From Aquaspirillum sp. LM1 (GTDB lineage: Bacteria > Pseudomonadota > Gammaproteobacteria > Burkholderiales > Aquaspirillaceae): 64,000 nt of DNA. Numbering within the stretch: the first letter of the stretch is position 1; every line of letters starts with the position of its first letter. The notes under the pieces were generated by a model, which worked only from the letters and a program-made list of their open reading frames with translations, did not search any database and was not told the DNA's origin. Location: NCBI RefSeq assembly GCF_002002905.1, contig NZ_CP019509.1:930001-994000 (forward strand). Reading direction: 5' to 3'. Of this stretch, positions 27,879 to 36,661 are shown one piece after another. A program made the position numbers and the translations under genes.

Positions 27879-28272
27879 TCCTGGGGCTGAACGCGTGCCG
27901 CGTGTTCAGCCCAGCAAGCCCACGGCACTTCACCAGTGCAAGCCCCGCCTCACCGGCAGCCCTGTCCGGCAACCCCAATCTTCTCCCCATGGCCCTGCGC
28001 CGGATTTCCCGGCCAGCGATCCCCGTCGCCTCCTTTTCTTCACGCCTGCCAGCCAGCCGCAGCCACAGCCGTCAGTGCCTGCGCCGCCGCCCAAGGCTGC
28101 CCGCCATCCGCTCCGTGCCAACTCACTTGGCAAGTGATAGTAGATTTTATTAGCCAAATGGTATTTTTACGGATTGACGGTCAATTTCGCTTTGCTTAGC
28201 ATGGGTCGTATGGTTGAGAATTAGACCATTAACTCAATTCGCACTGGCTCAGAAGGCAATGATATTTTCAAT
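27879..28272. other. Intergenic region before the RTX gene; GC-to-AT transition
   Basis: A hairpin (GGGCTGAAC 27884-27892 with GTTCAGCCC 27904-27912) follows the kinase stop but has no T-run. Base composition changes sharply near 28130 from GC-rich to AT-rich. The RTX frame is open back to a TAG at 28222-28224, and those codons (EGNDIF) already look like RTX repeats. Confidence 0.5.
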
Positions 28273-28857
28273 ATGAGCACAATGGAAATGAAGCCAGGTG
28301 AAGATGCCCATGGCTATAGTGCACTCGGAGGGGATGATACTGTCAACGGCAGCAAATATGTTGATTTTATCTATGGTGGCACAGGAAATGATATTTTGTA
28401 TGGAAATGGCGGCGACGATGCCTTGTTTGGTGAATCAGGAAATGACCGGCTCTCTGGCGGTATCGGCGTTGACTTGCTGCACGGCGGCGATGGCAATGAT
28501 GTTCTGGATGGCGGTGCGGGCTTCGACGATCTCCTCGGCGGGTTTGGCAATGATCTGTATGTGGCTTATATAGGTCAAGGTCAGGACCGCATCAATGATG
28601 GTGTCACATCCAGTTTTACCCCCGACTACGGTGGTGGTATCGACATAGTGCAAATCCCCAACCTGACGCTGAACCAGGTCTACGCTGGCAGGTACAATAA
28701 TGACCTGTATCTTTCAAGTGTGGCTGATGCCAGCGATGGCCAACTGAACGAAGGGGTGGCCATCACCAATTTTTTCCTGGGAGGCATTTATACCATCGAG
28801 TATTTGCAAACCAGTGATTACACCGTTAATCTTTCCCAATATTTTAATGTGGTGTAG
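28273..28857 (+). CDS. Small RTX (haemolysin-type Ca2+-binding repeat) protein, possibly N-terminally truncated
   Basis: A 194-residue protein whose first two thirds are about seven GGxGxDxxx nonapeptides (GGTGNDILYGNGGDDALFG, then GGIGVDLLHGGDGNDVLDGG). These form a calcium-binding beta-roll and usually lie near the C-terminus of type I-secreted proteins. No enzymatic domain is present. Upstream in-frame codons before the ATG at 28273 (GSEGNDIFN) look like another repeat, and the ATG has no good ribosome site, so this may be the tail of a larger lost gene. No type I secretion genes are nearby. The coding sequence is AT-richer than its surroundings. Confidence 0.7.
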   Translation: MSTMEMKPGEDAHGYSALGGDDTVNGSKYVDFIYGGTGNDILYGNGGDDALFGESGNDRLSGGIGVDLLHGGDGNDVLDGGAGFDDLLGGFGNDLYVAYIGQGQDRINDGVTSSFTPDYGGGIDIVQIPNLTLNQVYAGRYNNDLYLSSVADASDGQLNEGVAITNFFLGGIYTIEYLQTSDYTVNLSQYFNVV

Positions 28858-28956
28858 CCTCTGATTCGTCAGCGGATCATCGCGGCCAGTCACGTCACAT
28901 TCTCTAGCTGCTTGTGCAAACAAGCAGCTGATCACCATTCAGCTTGGAGTCTTCCC

Positions 28957-29553
28957 ATGCAAATTGACATTGGATCCCTCTTATCCAGTTACCCCAGCAA
29001 CCCCAACTACGTCGGCAGCCCGGAGCAATTAGCGACCAAGGCTGAATTGGATAAATTCTACAAAGAATCGCCGAACGCCGGATTTTCCTTTACTTTCGAT
29101 CCGGCCTTGGCTAATACCACACATAATAATATCCGCTATATGCTTTTACCCAAGCCAACTGAGGAAGAAAAGATCGCGTTTCTAAAAATGAAACAGCAGT
29201 TTGAAGAGCTCTTGAAGAGTGATGAAGAAGTCAAGAAAAAACTCGAGTCCCCTGAAGTGCTTGAAAAATTTTTTAGCCAGGAAGCTGACAGTATTTTTCG
29301 CAGCCCTGCTGGCGAGATTCTGGCCGTAGTGTACAAAGATGGCTCCATATATAGCCATGGTGGTGTCAATCTGGATGCCATTCATCAGGCAGGCCAAGGC
29401 CTGAGTCAGCATGAATACCGGGCGATGGCCCGTAATGCTGTTGCCACCGCGCTGGGCAGCCAGGCAGTGGCTTCCTACTACGACTACCATAAGCCGGCCC
29501 CCACGCTCAGAGACATTTCCCTGGAAGAAAAAGCGTATTACCGCCGTGCCTGA
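28957..29553 (+). CDS. Hypothetical protein, tandem paralogue 1
   Basis: A 198-residue protein I do not recognise. The start is at the ATG at 28957, with GGAG seven bases upstream. It has no signal peptide or membrane helix. The middle is charged and helical (EEEKIAFLKMKQQFEELLKS); the C-terminal half contains EILAVVYKDGSIYSHGGVN and a helix QHEYRAMARNAVATALG. A near-copy starts 694 bases downstream (29651) and is about 90 percent identical up to the shared YYDYHK. Encoded beside an RTX gene in an AT-richer island, so likely acquired. A secreted substrate or an effector/immunity-like pair are both possible and unproven. Confidence 0.7.
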   Translation: MQIDIGSLLSSYPSNPNYVGSPEQLATKAELDKFYKESPNAGFSFTFDPALANTTHNNIRYMLLPKPTEEEKIAFLKMKQQFEELLKSDEEVKKKLESPEVLEKFFSQEADSIFRSPAGEILAVVYKDGSIYSHGGVNLDAIHQAGQGLSQHEYRAMARNAVATALGSQAVASYYDYHKPAPTLRDISLEEKAYYRRA

Positions 29554-29650
29554 TGCCTGCCTGCGAGGCTGGCGCAGTCAGTTGTGCCAGCCTTGATTTA
29601 AGCCGCTCGGCCAGTCGGCTGGCTGACCACCATGCAGTTTGGAGCTCACC

Positions 29651-30217
29651 ATGCAAATCGACATTGGATCCCTCTTATCCAGTTACCCCAGCAACCCCAA
29701 CTACGCCGGCAGCCCAGAGCAATTAGCAACCAAGGCCAAATGGGATAAAATCCAGAAAGAATCGCCGAATGCCGGATTTTCCTTTACTTTCGATCCGGCC
29801 TTGGCTAACACCACGCACGATAATATCCGCTATATGCTTTTACCCAAGCCCACCGAGGAAGAGAAGATCGCGTTTCTAAAAATGAAACAGCAGTTTGAAG
29901 AGCTCTTGAAGAGTGATGAAGAAATCAAGAAAAAACTTGATGCAGCCCTTGAAGAAAACCTTCGAATGGAAGCCGACAGCATTTTTCGCAGCCCTGGTGG
30001 CGAGATTCTGGCGGTGGTGTACAAGGATGGTTCTATATATACCCATGGTGGTGTCAATCTGGATGCCATTCATCAGGCAGGCCAAGGCCTGAGTCAGCAC
30101 GAATACCGGGCAATGGCCCGTAATGCTGTTGCCACCGCGCTGGGCAGCCAGGCAGTGGCTTCCTACTACGACTACCATAAGTGTCAAGTCCCGCCTGGTT
30201 ATAAATGCGCTTCTTGA
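29651..30217 (+). CDS. Hypothetical protein, tandem paralogue 2, C-terminus replaced by IS481 sequence
   Basis: Same family as the gene at 28957. The frame is intact for about 176 codons to YYDYHK. At 30181 the DNA departs from copy 1 and enters the end of an IS481-type element, so the last 11 or so codons (CQVPPGYKCAS) are IS-derived. The normal tail of copy 1 (about 16 residues more, KPAPTLRDISLEEKAYYRRA) is lost. GGAG precedes the ATG at 29651. The internal KKKLDAALEENLRMEAD stretch differs from copy 1, so the paralogues had diverged before truncation. Confidence 0.65.
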   Translation: MQIDIGSLLSSYPSNPNYAGSPEQLATKAKWDKIQKESPNAGFSFTFDPALANTTHDNIRYMLLPKPTEEEKIAFLKMKQQFEELLKSDEEIKKKLDAALEENLRMEADSIFRSPGGEILAVVYKDGSIYTHGGVNLDAIHQAGQGLSQHEYRAMARNAVATALGSQAVASYYDYHKCQVPPGYKCAS

Positions 30218-31160
30218 ACAATTCAGGTTTTTTCTTCTGCCATTCTTTCAGCGCCTGAATGGGCGAAAGATGGTTGAGCGCACGCTGCGGAATCTGCTGG
30301 TTGTAAGTGTTCACATAGCGCTTAAGCGTTGTCTCCAACTCAGCCGCTGAAGCAAATCGGGTCTGGTTCACCACCTCACTGATTCGGCCATTGAAGCGCT
30401 CAACCATCCCGTTTGTCTGCGGGTGGCGCGGCGGGCACAGGCGGTGCTCAATATTCAGCGTCATGCAACGGACATCAAAGGCGTGGCGTCCGGTTGGCTC
30501 ACGCTTTTTGCTGGTGAAGCGGTCGGTGAACTGACTGCCGTTGTCAGTGAGCAATTTGACGATCTTCATCGGTGCCGCGCGTTCCAGCCGGTTTAAAAAG
30601 TCCACGCTGCTTTGCTCACTTTGGTCGGCATAGATATGCATGAACACCCAGCGTGTGGCGCGGTCGATGGCTACAAACAGGTAACGTCGCTCTTTCTCGT
30701 CAGGCATCCGCGGCAAGTACTTGATATCCATGTGCAGGAAGCCAGGTTCGTAATCCTTGAAGGTTTTGACCTGTGGCTCAACCTGGCCGGCATCAGCCAG
30801 CGCCTGGGCTTGCAGTTGACGCAAATTGGCCACGCCATGGCGGCGCAGACAGCGATCCAGCCCAGAGCGAGAGACGTCTGGATTGATGAATTCGCGCACC
30901 ACAGCGACCAGGTCATCCAATCCCAGTAGCGTCAGGCTTCGCAAGGCCACGGCAATCGCCTCTTGTGCCGGAGTCAGCGTGGTGCAGAGCTTGTGCGGGC
31001 GATGGGATAAATCCTCCGGGCTGTCGCGCTGTTTCCACTTGCGTGCGGTTGCCACGCTGATGTTGTAGCGTTTTGCCAACTCAAGCAACGATGCGGCTGA
31101 ATTCTTGATCTCCGCTCGCGTACGAGGGGTGGTTCGAGCCTGGGCGTGGACTTCACTCAT
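30054..31160 (-). CDS. IS481-family transposase
   Basis: A 368-codon frame. N-terminal HTH (AKRYNISVATARKWKQRD) and a second HTH/winged part (GLDRCLRRHGVANLRQL) precede an rve/DDE core with HMDIKYLP (D), KLLTDNGSQFTDRF (D) and HPQTNGMVERFNGRI (E), all three acids intact. The family protein should end near YNQAGLDT. Here the frame runs off the inferred IS end at 30181 and continues about 42 codons antisense into the disrupted paralogue. It may still be active. The start is at the ATG at 31160. Confidence 0.88.
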   Translation of the reverse strand: MSEVHAQARTTPRTRAEIKNSAASLLELAKRYNISVATARKWKQRDSPEDLSHRPHKLCTTLTPAQEAIAVALRSLTLLGLDDLVAVVREFINPDVSRSGLDRCLRRHGVANLRQLQAQALADAGQVEPQVKTFKDYEPGFLHMDIKYLPRMPDEKERRYLFVAIDRATRWVFMHIYADQSEQSSVDFLNRLERAAPMKIVKLLTDNGSQFTDRFTSKKREPTGRHAFDVRCMTLNIEHRLCPPRHPQTNGMVERFNGRISEVVNQTRFASAAELETTLKRYVNTYNQQIPQRALNHLSPIQALKEWQKKKPELFKKRIYNQAGLDTYGSRSRKPLPGCPARWQQHYGPLPGIRADSGLGLPDEWHPD

Positions 31161-31252
31161 GTTGATTGCTCCGCTTTCAAGGTCTCAATTAGACCACGCA
31201 TCATGTCTCTTGCCCAGAAGAGTGGCCTGCTACGAATTGGAATATGATCACA
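30181..31252 (-). mobile_element. IS481-type insertion sequence (right end uncertain)
   Basis: The left boundary is placed at TGTCAAGTCCCGCCTGG (30181), where the second paralogue diverges from the first; 5'-TGT is usual for IS481 ends. On the other side, a TGT-initiated minus-strand end at 31252 is possible, but a clear inverted repeat is not visible. The missing tail of the paralogue is not found beyond the element, so a deletion accompanied or followed insertion. Confidence 0.5.
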
Positions 31253-31490
31253 CGGGATGCAACAGTTAGGTATTTCTTTTTCTGCTGCATCGCCTCCGCC
31301 CGAGTACGCGGAGGCGCTAAGTGGCTACGGCGTGCTGGTGGTGGGGTGGGTTTTGTTGCTGTCTGGTGCGGATTGCCGCAATGTCACGCTGTCGCTGTGG
31401 CCTGGTTCTGGCTTCCCGCCTGCGTGGGAATGATTCCGTAGGTACGCCACCGGCTGCGGGGCGTTGCCATATGTTATGCCCCCCACTGCT
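31253..31490. other. Intergenic segment with hairpin and decayed dRS3-like palindrome
   Basis: A perfect 9-bp stem (CGCCTCCGC 31291-31299 with GCGGAGGCG 31308-31316) has no T-run. Near 31412-31431 lies CTTCCCGCCTGCGTGGGAAT, a decayed version of the 20-bp palindrome seen elsewhere in the window. No gene. Confidence 0.45.
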
Positions 31491-32450
31491 TTACTCCGAC
31501 ATCGTGCTTTTCCACGCCCCCAACACCCGCCCCAACATCGCCTCCCCTTCCAGCAAACAATCCACCTCCAGCAACCCATCCATCCCGCGCAGCCAGGTGA
31601 GCTGGCGTTTGGCCAGTTGGCGGGTGGCGGCGATGCCTTGGTCGATGAGTTGCTGGCGGTCGATGTCGCCGTCCAGGTGGTGCCAGGCCTGGCGGTAGCC
31701 CACGCAGCGCATGGACGGCAGGCCGGTGTGCAGGCCGGGGTAGCGTTGGCGCAGTTGGCGCACTTCGTCCAGCAGGCCGGCGTCGAGCATCTGGGTGAAG
31801 CGGGTGGCGATGCGTTGGTGCAGCACGCTGCGGTCGCTGGGCAGCAGGGCAATTTTCAGCAGCTGCCAGGGTAGCGGGTCGTGCTGGCGTTCGGCGATCA
31901 GAGCGCTCATTGGCTGGCTGGTCAGGCGGTGGATTTCCAGCGCGCGCTGGATGCGCTGGGCGTCGTTGGGGGCCAGGCGTTCGGCGGTGGCGGGGTCGAT
32001 GCGCGCCAGGTCGGCGTGCAGTGCCGGCCAGCCGCGTTCGGCGGCCTGTTGGTCGAGCTCGGCGCGCACGGCGGGGTCGGCGGCGGGCAGGTCGGACAGG
32101 CCGTCTTGCAGTGCCTTGAAATACAGCATGGTGCCGCCGGCCAGCAGCGGCACGCGCCCGCGCGCGGTGATGTCGGCCATCAGCTGGCGGGCATCGTGAG
32201 CAAACTGGGCGGCGGAGTAGGCATGCAGCGGGTCGATGATGTCAATCAGATGGTGCGGCACTTGCGCTTGTTCTTCGGCGCTGGGTTTGGCGGTGCCGAT
32301 GTCCATGTCCTGATAAACCAGGGCGGAGTCCACGCTGATGATTTCCACCGGGAGATGGCGGGCCAGGGCCAGGGCCAGGCCGGTTTTGCCGGAGGCGGTG
32401 GGGCCCATCAGCAGGATGGCGGGTGGCAGAGGGGTGGAGGTGTTGGTCAT
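31491..32450 (-). CDS. miaA: tRNA dimethylallyltransferase
   Basis: A 319-residue enzyme that adds the dimethylallyl group to A37 of tRNAs reading UNN codons. Walker A is GPTASGKT near residue 18. The [21 protein letters not shown] and HHLIDIIDP segments are family hallmarks, with the tRNA-binding GYRQAWHHL later. The start is taken at the ATG at 32450 ([17 protein letters not shown]); the frame upstream to 32690 is a shadow inside mutL. It follows mutL by 14 bases, the usual proteobacterial order. Confidence 0.95.
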   Translation of the reverse strand: MTNTSTPLPPAILLMGPTASGKTGLALALARHLPVEIISVDSALVYQDMDIGTAKPSAEEQAQVPHHLIDIIDPLHAYSAAQFAHDARQLMADITARGRVPLLAGGTMLYFKALQDGLSDLPAADPAVRAELDQQAAERGWPALHADLARIDPATAERLAPNDAQRIQRALEIHRLTSQPMSALIAERQHDPLPWQLLKIALLPSDRSVLHQRIATRFTQMLDAGLLDEVRQLRQRYPGLHTGLPSMRCVGYRQAWHHLDGDIDRQQLIDQGIAATRQLAKRQLTWLRGMDGLLEVDCLLEGEAMLGRVLGAWKSTMSE

Positions 32451-32464
32451 GGTGGCGTGGGGGG

Positions 32465-34399
32465 TTACTGGCCGCGCATGAACAGCGCGTCCAGGTCTTT
32501 CATCGAGAGGGCACGCCAGGTGGGGCGGCCATGGTTGCATTGGCCGGAGCGCTCGGTGGCTTCCATGTCGCGCAGCAGGGCGTTCATTTCCGGCAGGGTC
32601 AGGCTGCGGTTGGCGCGCACCGCACCGTGGCAGGCCATGGTGGCCAGCAGGGCGTTGCGGTGTTCGGTCAGTGCCTGGCTGCTGCCGCACTGGCGCAGAT
32701 CGTGCAGGATGGCGCGCACCAGCGGCAGCGGGTCGGCGTCTTTGAGCAGGGCGGGAATGCCGCGCACGGCCAGCTGGCCAGGGCCCAGCTCGGCCAGTTC
32801 CACCCCCAGTGCGGCCAGCACGTCGGCGTGATCGTGGGCCAGGCTGGTTTCTAACCGGTCGGCGGCAAAGGCAATGGGCAGCAGCAGCGGCTGGGTGGCC
32901 AGTTGCTGGCTGTCAAATTGCTGTTTCAGCCGTTCGTACACAATCCGCTCGTGGGCGGCATGCATGTCCACCACAATCAGCCCACTCGCGTTTTGCGCCA
33001 GGATGTATACGCCGTGCAGTTGGGCCAGGGCAAAGCCCAGGGGCGGCAGGCCGGGGTCGGCGTTGGGCTGACGTGGCACGGCGGCGGCGGTGGAGGCTGA
33101 CGGCGGGGTCGATGTGGCCGTGGGTTCGGCTGGCGCGGATGCAGCGGCGGGTGTCTCGGCGCGTTCGCTGTCGCGCACGTCGGCAAACAGCGCAGCGTAA
33201 AAGCCCTGGGCGCTGTCGGCCACTTGCAGCGGCAGCGGGCTTTGTCGCGGCGCTTCGTAGCGGCTGGCCGGGCGCACGGCGGGTGGGGTAAAGCTGCCTA
33301 GCAGGGCGGGCCGGCCCGTGCGGCTGTCGTCAGGCGGGCTGGTTGGCAACGACGTGGAGGCGCTGTCGGTGTCTGCATCGGCAGGGCTGGCTGGGCCGGA
33401 TTCGCCGGCCTTGCTGGCGGCCAGCGCTTTGTTCACGGCATGAAAAATGAACTGATGAATCGCCTGGGATTCGCGAAAACGCACTTCCACTTTGGTGGGG
33501 TGAACATTCACATCCACGCCGGCGGGGTCGAGGGTGAGAAACAGCGCATAGCACGGGTGGCGCTCGTGGTGCAGCACGTCGCGGTAGGCCTGACGCACGG
33601 CGTGGCCGGCCAGTTTGTCGCGGACAAAGCGGCCATTGACAAAAAAATACTGCGCATCGCGGCTGGTTTTACCCAGAGTGGGGCTGCCGGCAAAGCCCTG
33701 CAGGCGCAGCCCGGCGGCATCGGCGTCCACGGTCAGCGCGGTCTGGGCAAATTCGCTGCCCAGCAGCTGCGCCACGCGCTGTTCCAGGCTGTGCCGGGCC
33801 AGCCGCCAGCTGACCTTGCCATTGTGGCGCAGGGTCATTTCCACTTCGGGGTGGGCCAGGGCAATGCGCTCGAAGGTGGCTTCGCAGTGGGCGTATTCGG
33901 TGGCCGGGCTTTTAAGAAACTTGCGCCGCGCCGGGGTGTTGAAGTACACGTCGGCCACTTCCACCGTGCTGCCTTCGGCGTGGGCGGCGGGTTCCGCCGG
34001 ATAGAGCGTGCCGTCCTGGGCCAGAATCTGCCAGGCCATGTCGGCACCGGGCGGGCGGCTGGTCAGCGTCAGCCGGGAAATGGCAGCAATGCTGGCCAAC
34101 CCTTCACCCCGAAAGCCCAGCGTGCCCACCCGCTCCAGATCGCCCAGCGACTGGATTTTGCTGGTGGCGTGGCGGTCCAGCGCCAGCGCCAGATCGTCGG
34201 CGGCAATGCCGTTGCCGTCATCGTTCACCCGGATCAGCCGGGTACCGCCATCGGCGAGATCCACGCTGATTCGGGTGGCACCGGCGTCGATGCTGTTTTC
34301 CAGCAGTTCCTTCAGCGCCGCCGCCGGGCGCTCGACCACTTCGCCAGCGGCAATCTGGTTAACCAGATGGTCGGGCAGGCGCTGGATGCGCGCGCTCAT
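32465..34399 (-). CDS. mutL: DNA mismatch repair protein MutL
   Basis: A 644-residue GHKL ATPase linking MutS recognition to strand removal. N-terminal motifs: [18 protein letters not shown] and [15 protein letters not shown] proline/alanine/serine-rich linker spans about 330-450. The C-terminal dimerisation domain carries [14 protein letters not shown], the metal-dependent endonuclease motif (DxHAxxExxxxE), plus ACHGAVRAN-like and CNHGRPTW motifs. This is the nicking type of MutL, as expected in bacteria lacking MutH. The ATG overlaps the stop of the upstream dedA gene by one codon (ATGA arrangement). Confidence 0.96.
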   Translation of the reverse strand: MSARIQRLPDHLVNQIAAGEVVERPAAALKELLENSIDAGATRISVDLADGGTRLIRVNDDGNGIAADDLALALDRHATSKIQSLGDLERVGTLGFRGEGLASIAAISRLTLTSRPPGADMAWQILAQDGTLYPAEPAAHAEGSTVEVADVYFNTPARRKFLKSPATEYAHCEATFERIALAHPEVEMTLRHNGKVSWRLARHSLEQRVAQLLGSEFAQTALTVDADAAGLRLQGFAGSPTLGKTSRDAQYFFVNGRFVRDKLAGHAVRQAYRDVLHHERHPCYALFLTLDPAGVDVNVHPTKVEVRFRESQAIHQFIFHAVNKALAASKAGESGPASPADADTDSASTSLPTSPPDDSRTGRPALLGSFTPPAVRPASRYEAPRQSPLPLQVADSAQGFYAALFADVRDSERAETPAAASAPAEPTATSTPPSASTAAAVPRQPNADPGLPPLGFALAQLHGVYILAQNASGLIVVDMHAAHERIVYERLKQQFDSQQLATQPLLLPIAFAADRLETSLAHDHADVLAALGVELAELGPGQLAVRGIPALLKDADPLPLVRAILHDLRQCGSSQALTEHRNALLATMACHGAVRANRSLTLPEMNALLRDMEATERSGQCNHGRPTWRALSMKDLDALFMRGQ

Positions 34400-35037
34400 G
34401 CCGACGCTCGCCGTTGTCGCCAGACTTCAATCACGCCAGGCAGGATGGAGACCACAATAATGCCCAGAATCAGCAGGCTGAGGTTGCTTTTGACTGCCGG
34501 AAGGTTGCCAAACAGATAGCCGGCGTAGCTGAAGCTGGCCACCCACAACAGCGCGCCCAGCACATTAAAGCGGGCAAATTGCAGATAAGCCATATGGCCC
34601 ATGCCGGCCACAAACGGGGCAAAAGTGCGCACGATGGGCACAAAACGCGCCAGCACAATGGTCTTGCCGCCATGCCGGGCGTAAAACGCTTCGGTGCGGA
34701 TGAGGTATTCGCGCCGGAAAATCCGCGAATCCGGATTGGCAAACAAGCGCACGCCAGCATGACGGCCAATCTGGTAATTGCAGGCGTCGCCCAGGATGGC
34801 GGCAACAATCAGCAGCGCCACCAGCAGGTGGATATTCATACTGCCCAACGCCGCCAGCGTGCCGGCGACAAACAGCAGCGAATCACCCGGCAGGAAGGGG
34901 GTCACCACCAGGCCGGTTTCGCAAAAGATGATCAGAAACAGGATCAGGTAAATCCACGGGCCGTAGGCGACAACCAGCTCGGCCAGGTGGCGGTCGATAT
35001 GCAGGATGAAGTCCAGCAACAGGCTGATAAATTCCAT
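34396..35037 (-). CDS. DedA family inner-membrane protein
   Basis: About 213 residues with several hydrophobic segments and the DedA/SNARE-associated pattern [18 protein letters not shown], followed by [17 protein letters not shown] and the arginine-bearing [18 protein letters not shown] motif. DedA proteins move undecaprenyl phosphate or other lipids across the membrane and support cell-envelope homeostasis. The ATG at 35037 ([10 protein letters not shown]) is preferred to a TTG at 35049; neither has a clear ribosome site. It heads a dedA-mutL-miaA transcript. Confidence 0.92.
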   Translation of the reverse strand: MEFISLLLDFILHIDRHLAELVVAYGPWIYLILFLIIFCETGLVVTPFLPGDSLLFVAGTLAALGSMNIHLLVALLIVAAILGDACNYQIGRHAGVRLFANPDSRIFRREYLIRTEAFYARHGGKTIVLARFVPIVRTFAPFVAGMGHMAYLQFARFNVLGALLWVASFSYAGYLFGNLPAVKSNLSLLILGIIVVSILPGVIEVWRQRRASA

Positions 35038-35134
35038 AAGGCTTGGCAAGGGCTTTCAATAAAATGCGCCCCCAGCAAGCCGGGGGCTGAAAAAAATGGC
35101 TCAAACCGGGCCAGTGCGCCGCCCGATTAGCATC

Positions 35135-36345
35135 GTCATTCCCGCTCAGGCGGGAATCCAGAAATTCACCACAGCATGGTCTGGCATCCGTTATCGTCCA
35201 TCGTCGGACAGCGGCCACACCCGATTCACCGTCAGCACGCGGTGGAAACTTGCCTGGGTCCCCGCCTGCGCGGGGACGACGCGGAAGGGAGTGGAAAACC
35301 TGGCGGCGGTGTGCAACCGTTACCTGATTTTCACCAAAAGCCACTCCCTGAGATACTTCGCCACCATCATTCAATCCACCGCCCATCGCGTCCCACTCCG
35401 TCATTCCCGCGTAGGCGGGAATCCAGAAACTCACCACAGCGTGGGATGGATGAATCCTCAACAAACAGCGTCCAAGGCAATTTTACCGTCAACACGCCGT
35501 GGAAACTTGCCTGGGTCCCCGCCTGCGCGGGGACGACGCGGAGGGGAGTGGAAAACCTGGCGGCGGCGTGCAGCCGTTGCCAGGTTTTCACCAAGCAAAA
35601 TGCCACTGCCGAGATACATCACCACAATTCAACACCCAGCCCGTCGCGCCCCACTTCGTCATTCCCGCGCAGGCGGGAATCCAGAAATTCACCACAGCAT
35701 GGTCTGGCATCCGTTATCGTCCGTCGTCGGACAGCGGCCACACCCGATTCACCGTCAGCACGCGGTGGAAACCTGCCTGGGTCCCCGCCTGCGCGGGGAC
35801 GACGCGGTAGGGAGTGGAAAACCTGGCGATGGTGTGCAGCCGTTGCCAGGCTTTCACCAAGCAAAATGCCACTGCCGAGATACATCACCACCACAATTCA
35901 ACACCCAGCCCGTCGCGCCCCACTTCGTCATTCCCGCGCAGGCGGGAATCCAGAAATTCACCACAGCATGGTCTGGCATCCGTTATCGTCCGTCGTCGGA
36001 CAGCGGCCACACCCGATTCACCGTCAGCACGCGGTGGAAACCTGCCTGGGTCCCCGCCTGCGCGGGGACGACGCGGTAGGGAGTGGAAAACCTGGCGATG
36101 GTGTGCAGCCGTTGCCAGGTTTTCACCAAGCGAAATGCCACTGCCGAGATACATCACCACAATTCAACACCCAGCCCGTCGCGCCCCACTTCGTCATTCC
36201 CGCGCAGGCGGGAATCCAGAAACTCACCACGGCGTGGTACGGATGAATCCTCAACAAACAGCGGCCAAGGCAATGTCACCGTCAACACGCCGTAGAAACT
36301 TGCCTGGGTCCTCGCTTACACAGGAACAACGATTTTCTCCGGTTT
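35135..36345. repeat. Tandem array of five ~265-bp units, each with two dRS3-like palindromes
   Basis: Units begin with GTCATTCCCGC at 35135, 35400, 35658, 35927 and 36193, giving periods of 265, 258, 269 and 266 bp; the fifth is cut short near 36340. Each carries ATTCCC-N8-GGGAAT (for example 35138-35157) and a second palindrome GTCCCCGCCTGCGCGGGGAC about 120 bp later. Units 3 and 4 are nearly identical; units 1, 2 and 5 differ more. Open frames through the array are by-products of the repeat. It fills the gap between dedA and secF and holds no gene. Confidence 0.9.
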
Positions 36346-36661
36346 CTCCAGCATTCCCCATGCTGATATAAAACTCAGCCCGTCGCGCTTAACCGCTTTA
36401 CCCCCGTAAAGTCCGCCGAGCATCGCAGACAGTCAGGGGGCTGTCCGGCACGGTTGTTTGAGCGGCAGCGAGTTTCCGGGCCGGCCCTGACTGTCGAGAA
36501 GCGCAGGGCACCCGAAGGGCGGGCGTCCCGGGTCGCTTTTCTTTGCCTCCTTTCTTTGGCGAAGCAAAGAAAGGAGGGCGGGCACGGGGTGCAACCCCGT
36601 CTCAATTCAATCCCAGCCACCCCGCGCGCCAGCGCGGCTGCTCACCCCCAACACCCTACCC
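36346..36661. other. Intergenic region after the array with 13-bp hairpin
   Basis: A perfect 13-bp stem (CCTCCTTTCTTTG 36546-36558 with its complement 36565-36577, six-base loop) sits in a conserved-looking block (GTCGCTTTTCTTTGCCTCC). Similar blocks are common intergenic repeats in proteobacteria. It could serve as the 3' end of the secF transcript. No gene is supported. Confidence 0.5.

Noticed and set aside
27884-27912. Hairpin after nahK as a terminator
   Set aside because: The stem is good, but there is no T-run on either side.
28957-30217. Tandem paralogues as a known toxin-immunity family
   Set aside because: No motif of a named toxin or immunity family could be recognised, so no function is assigned.
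35135-36345. Tandem repeats as a CRISPR array
   Set aside because: The period is about 265 bp and the whole unit repeats, with no short repeat separated by unique spacers.
35096-36371. Long open frames through the repeat array (up to 356 codons)
   Set aside because: They arise from a repeat unit lacking stops in some frames; the encoded peptide is just the repeat read through (SFPRRRESRNSPQ again and again).
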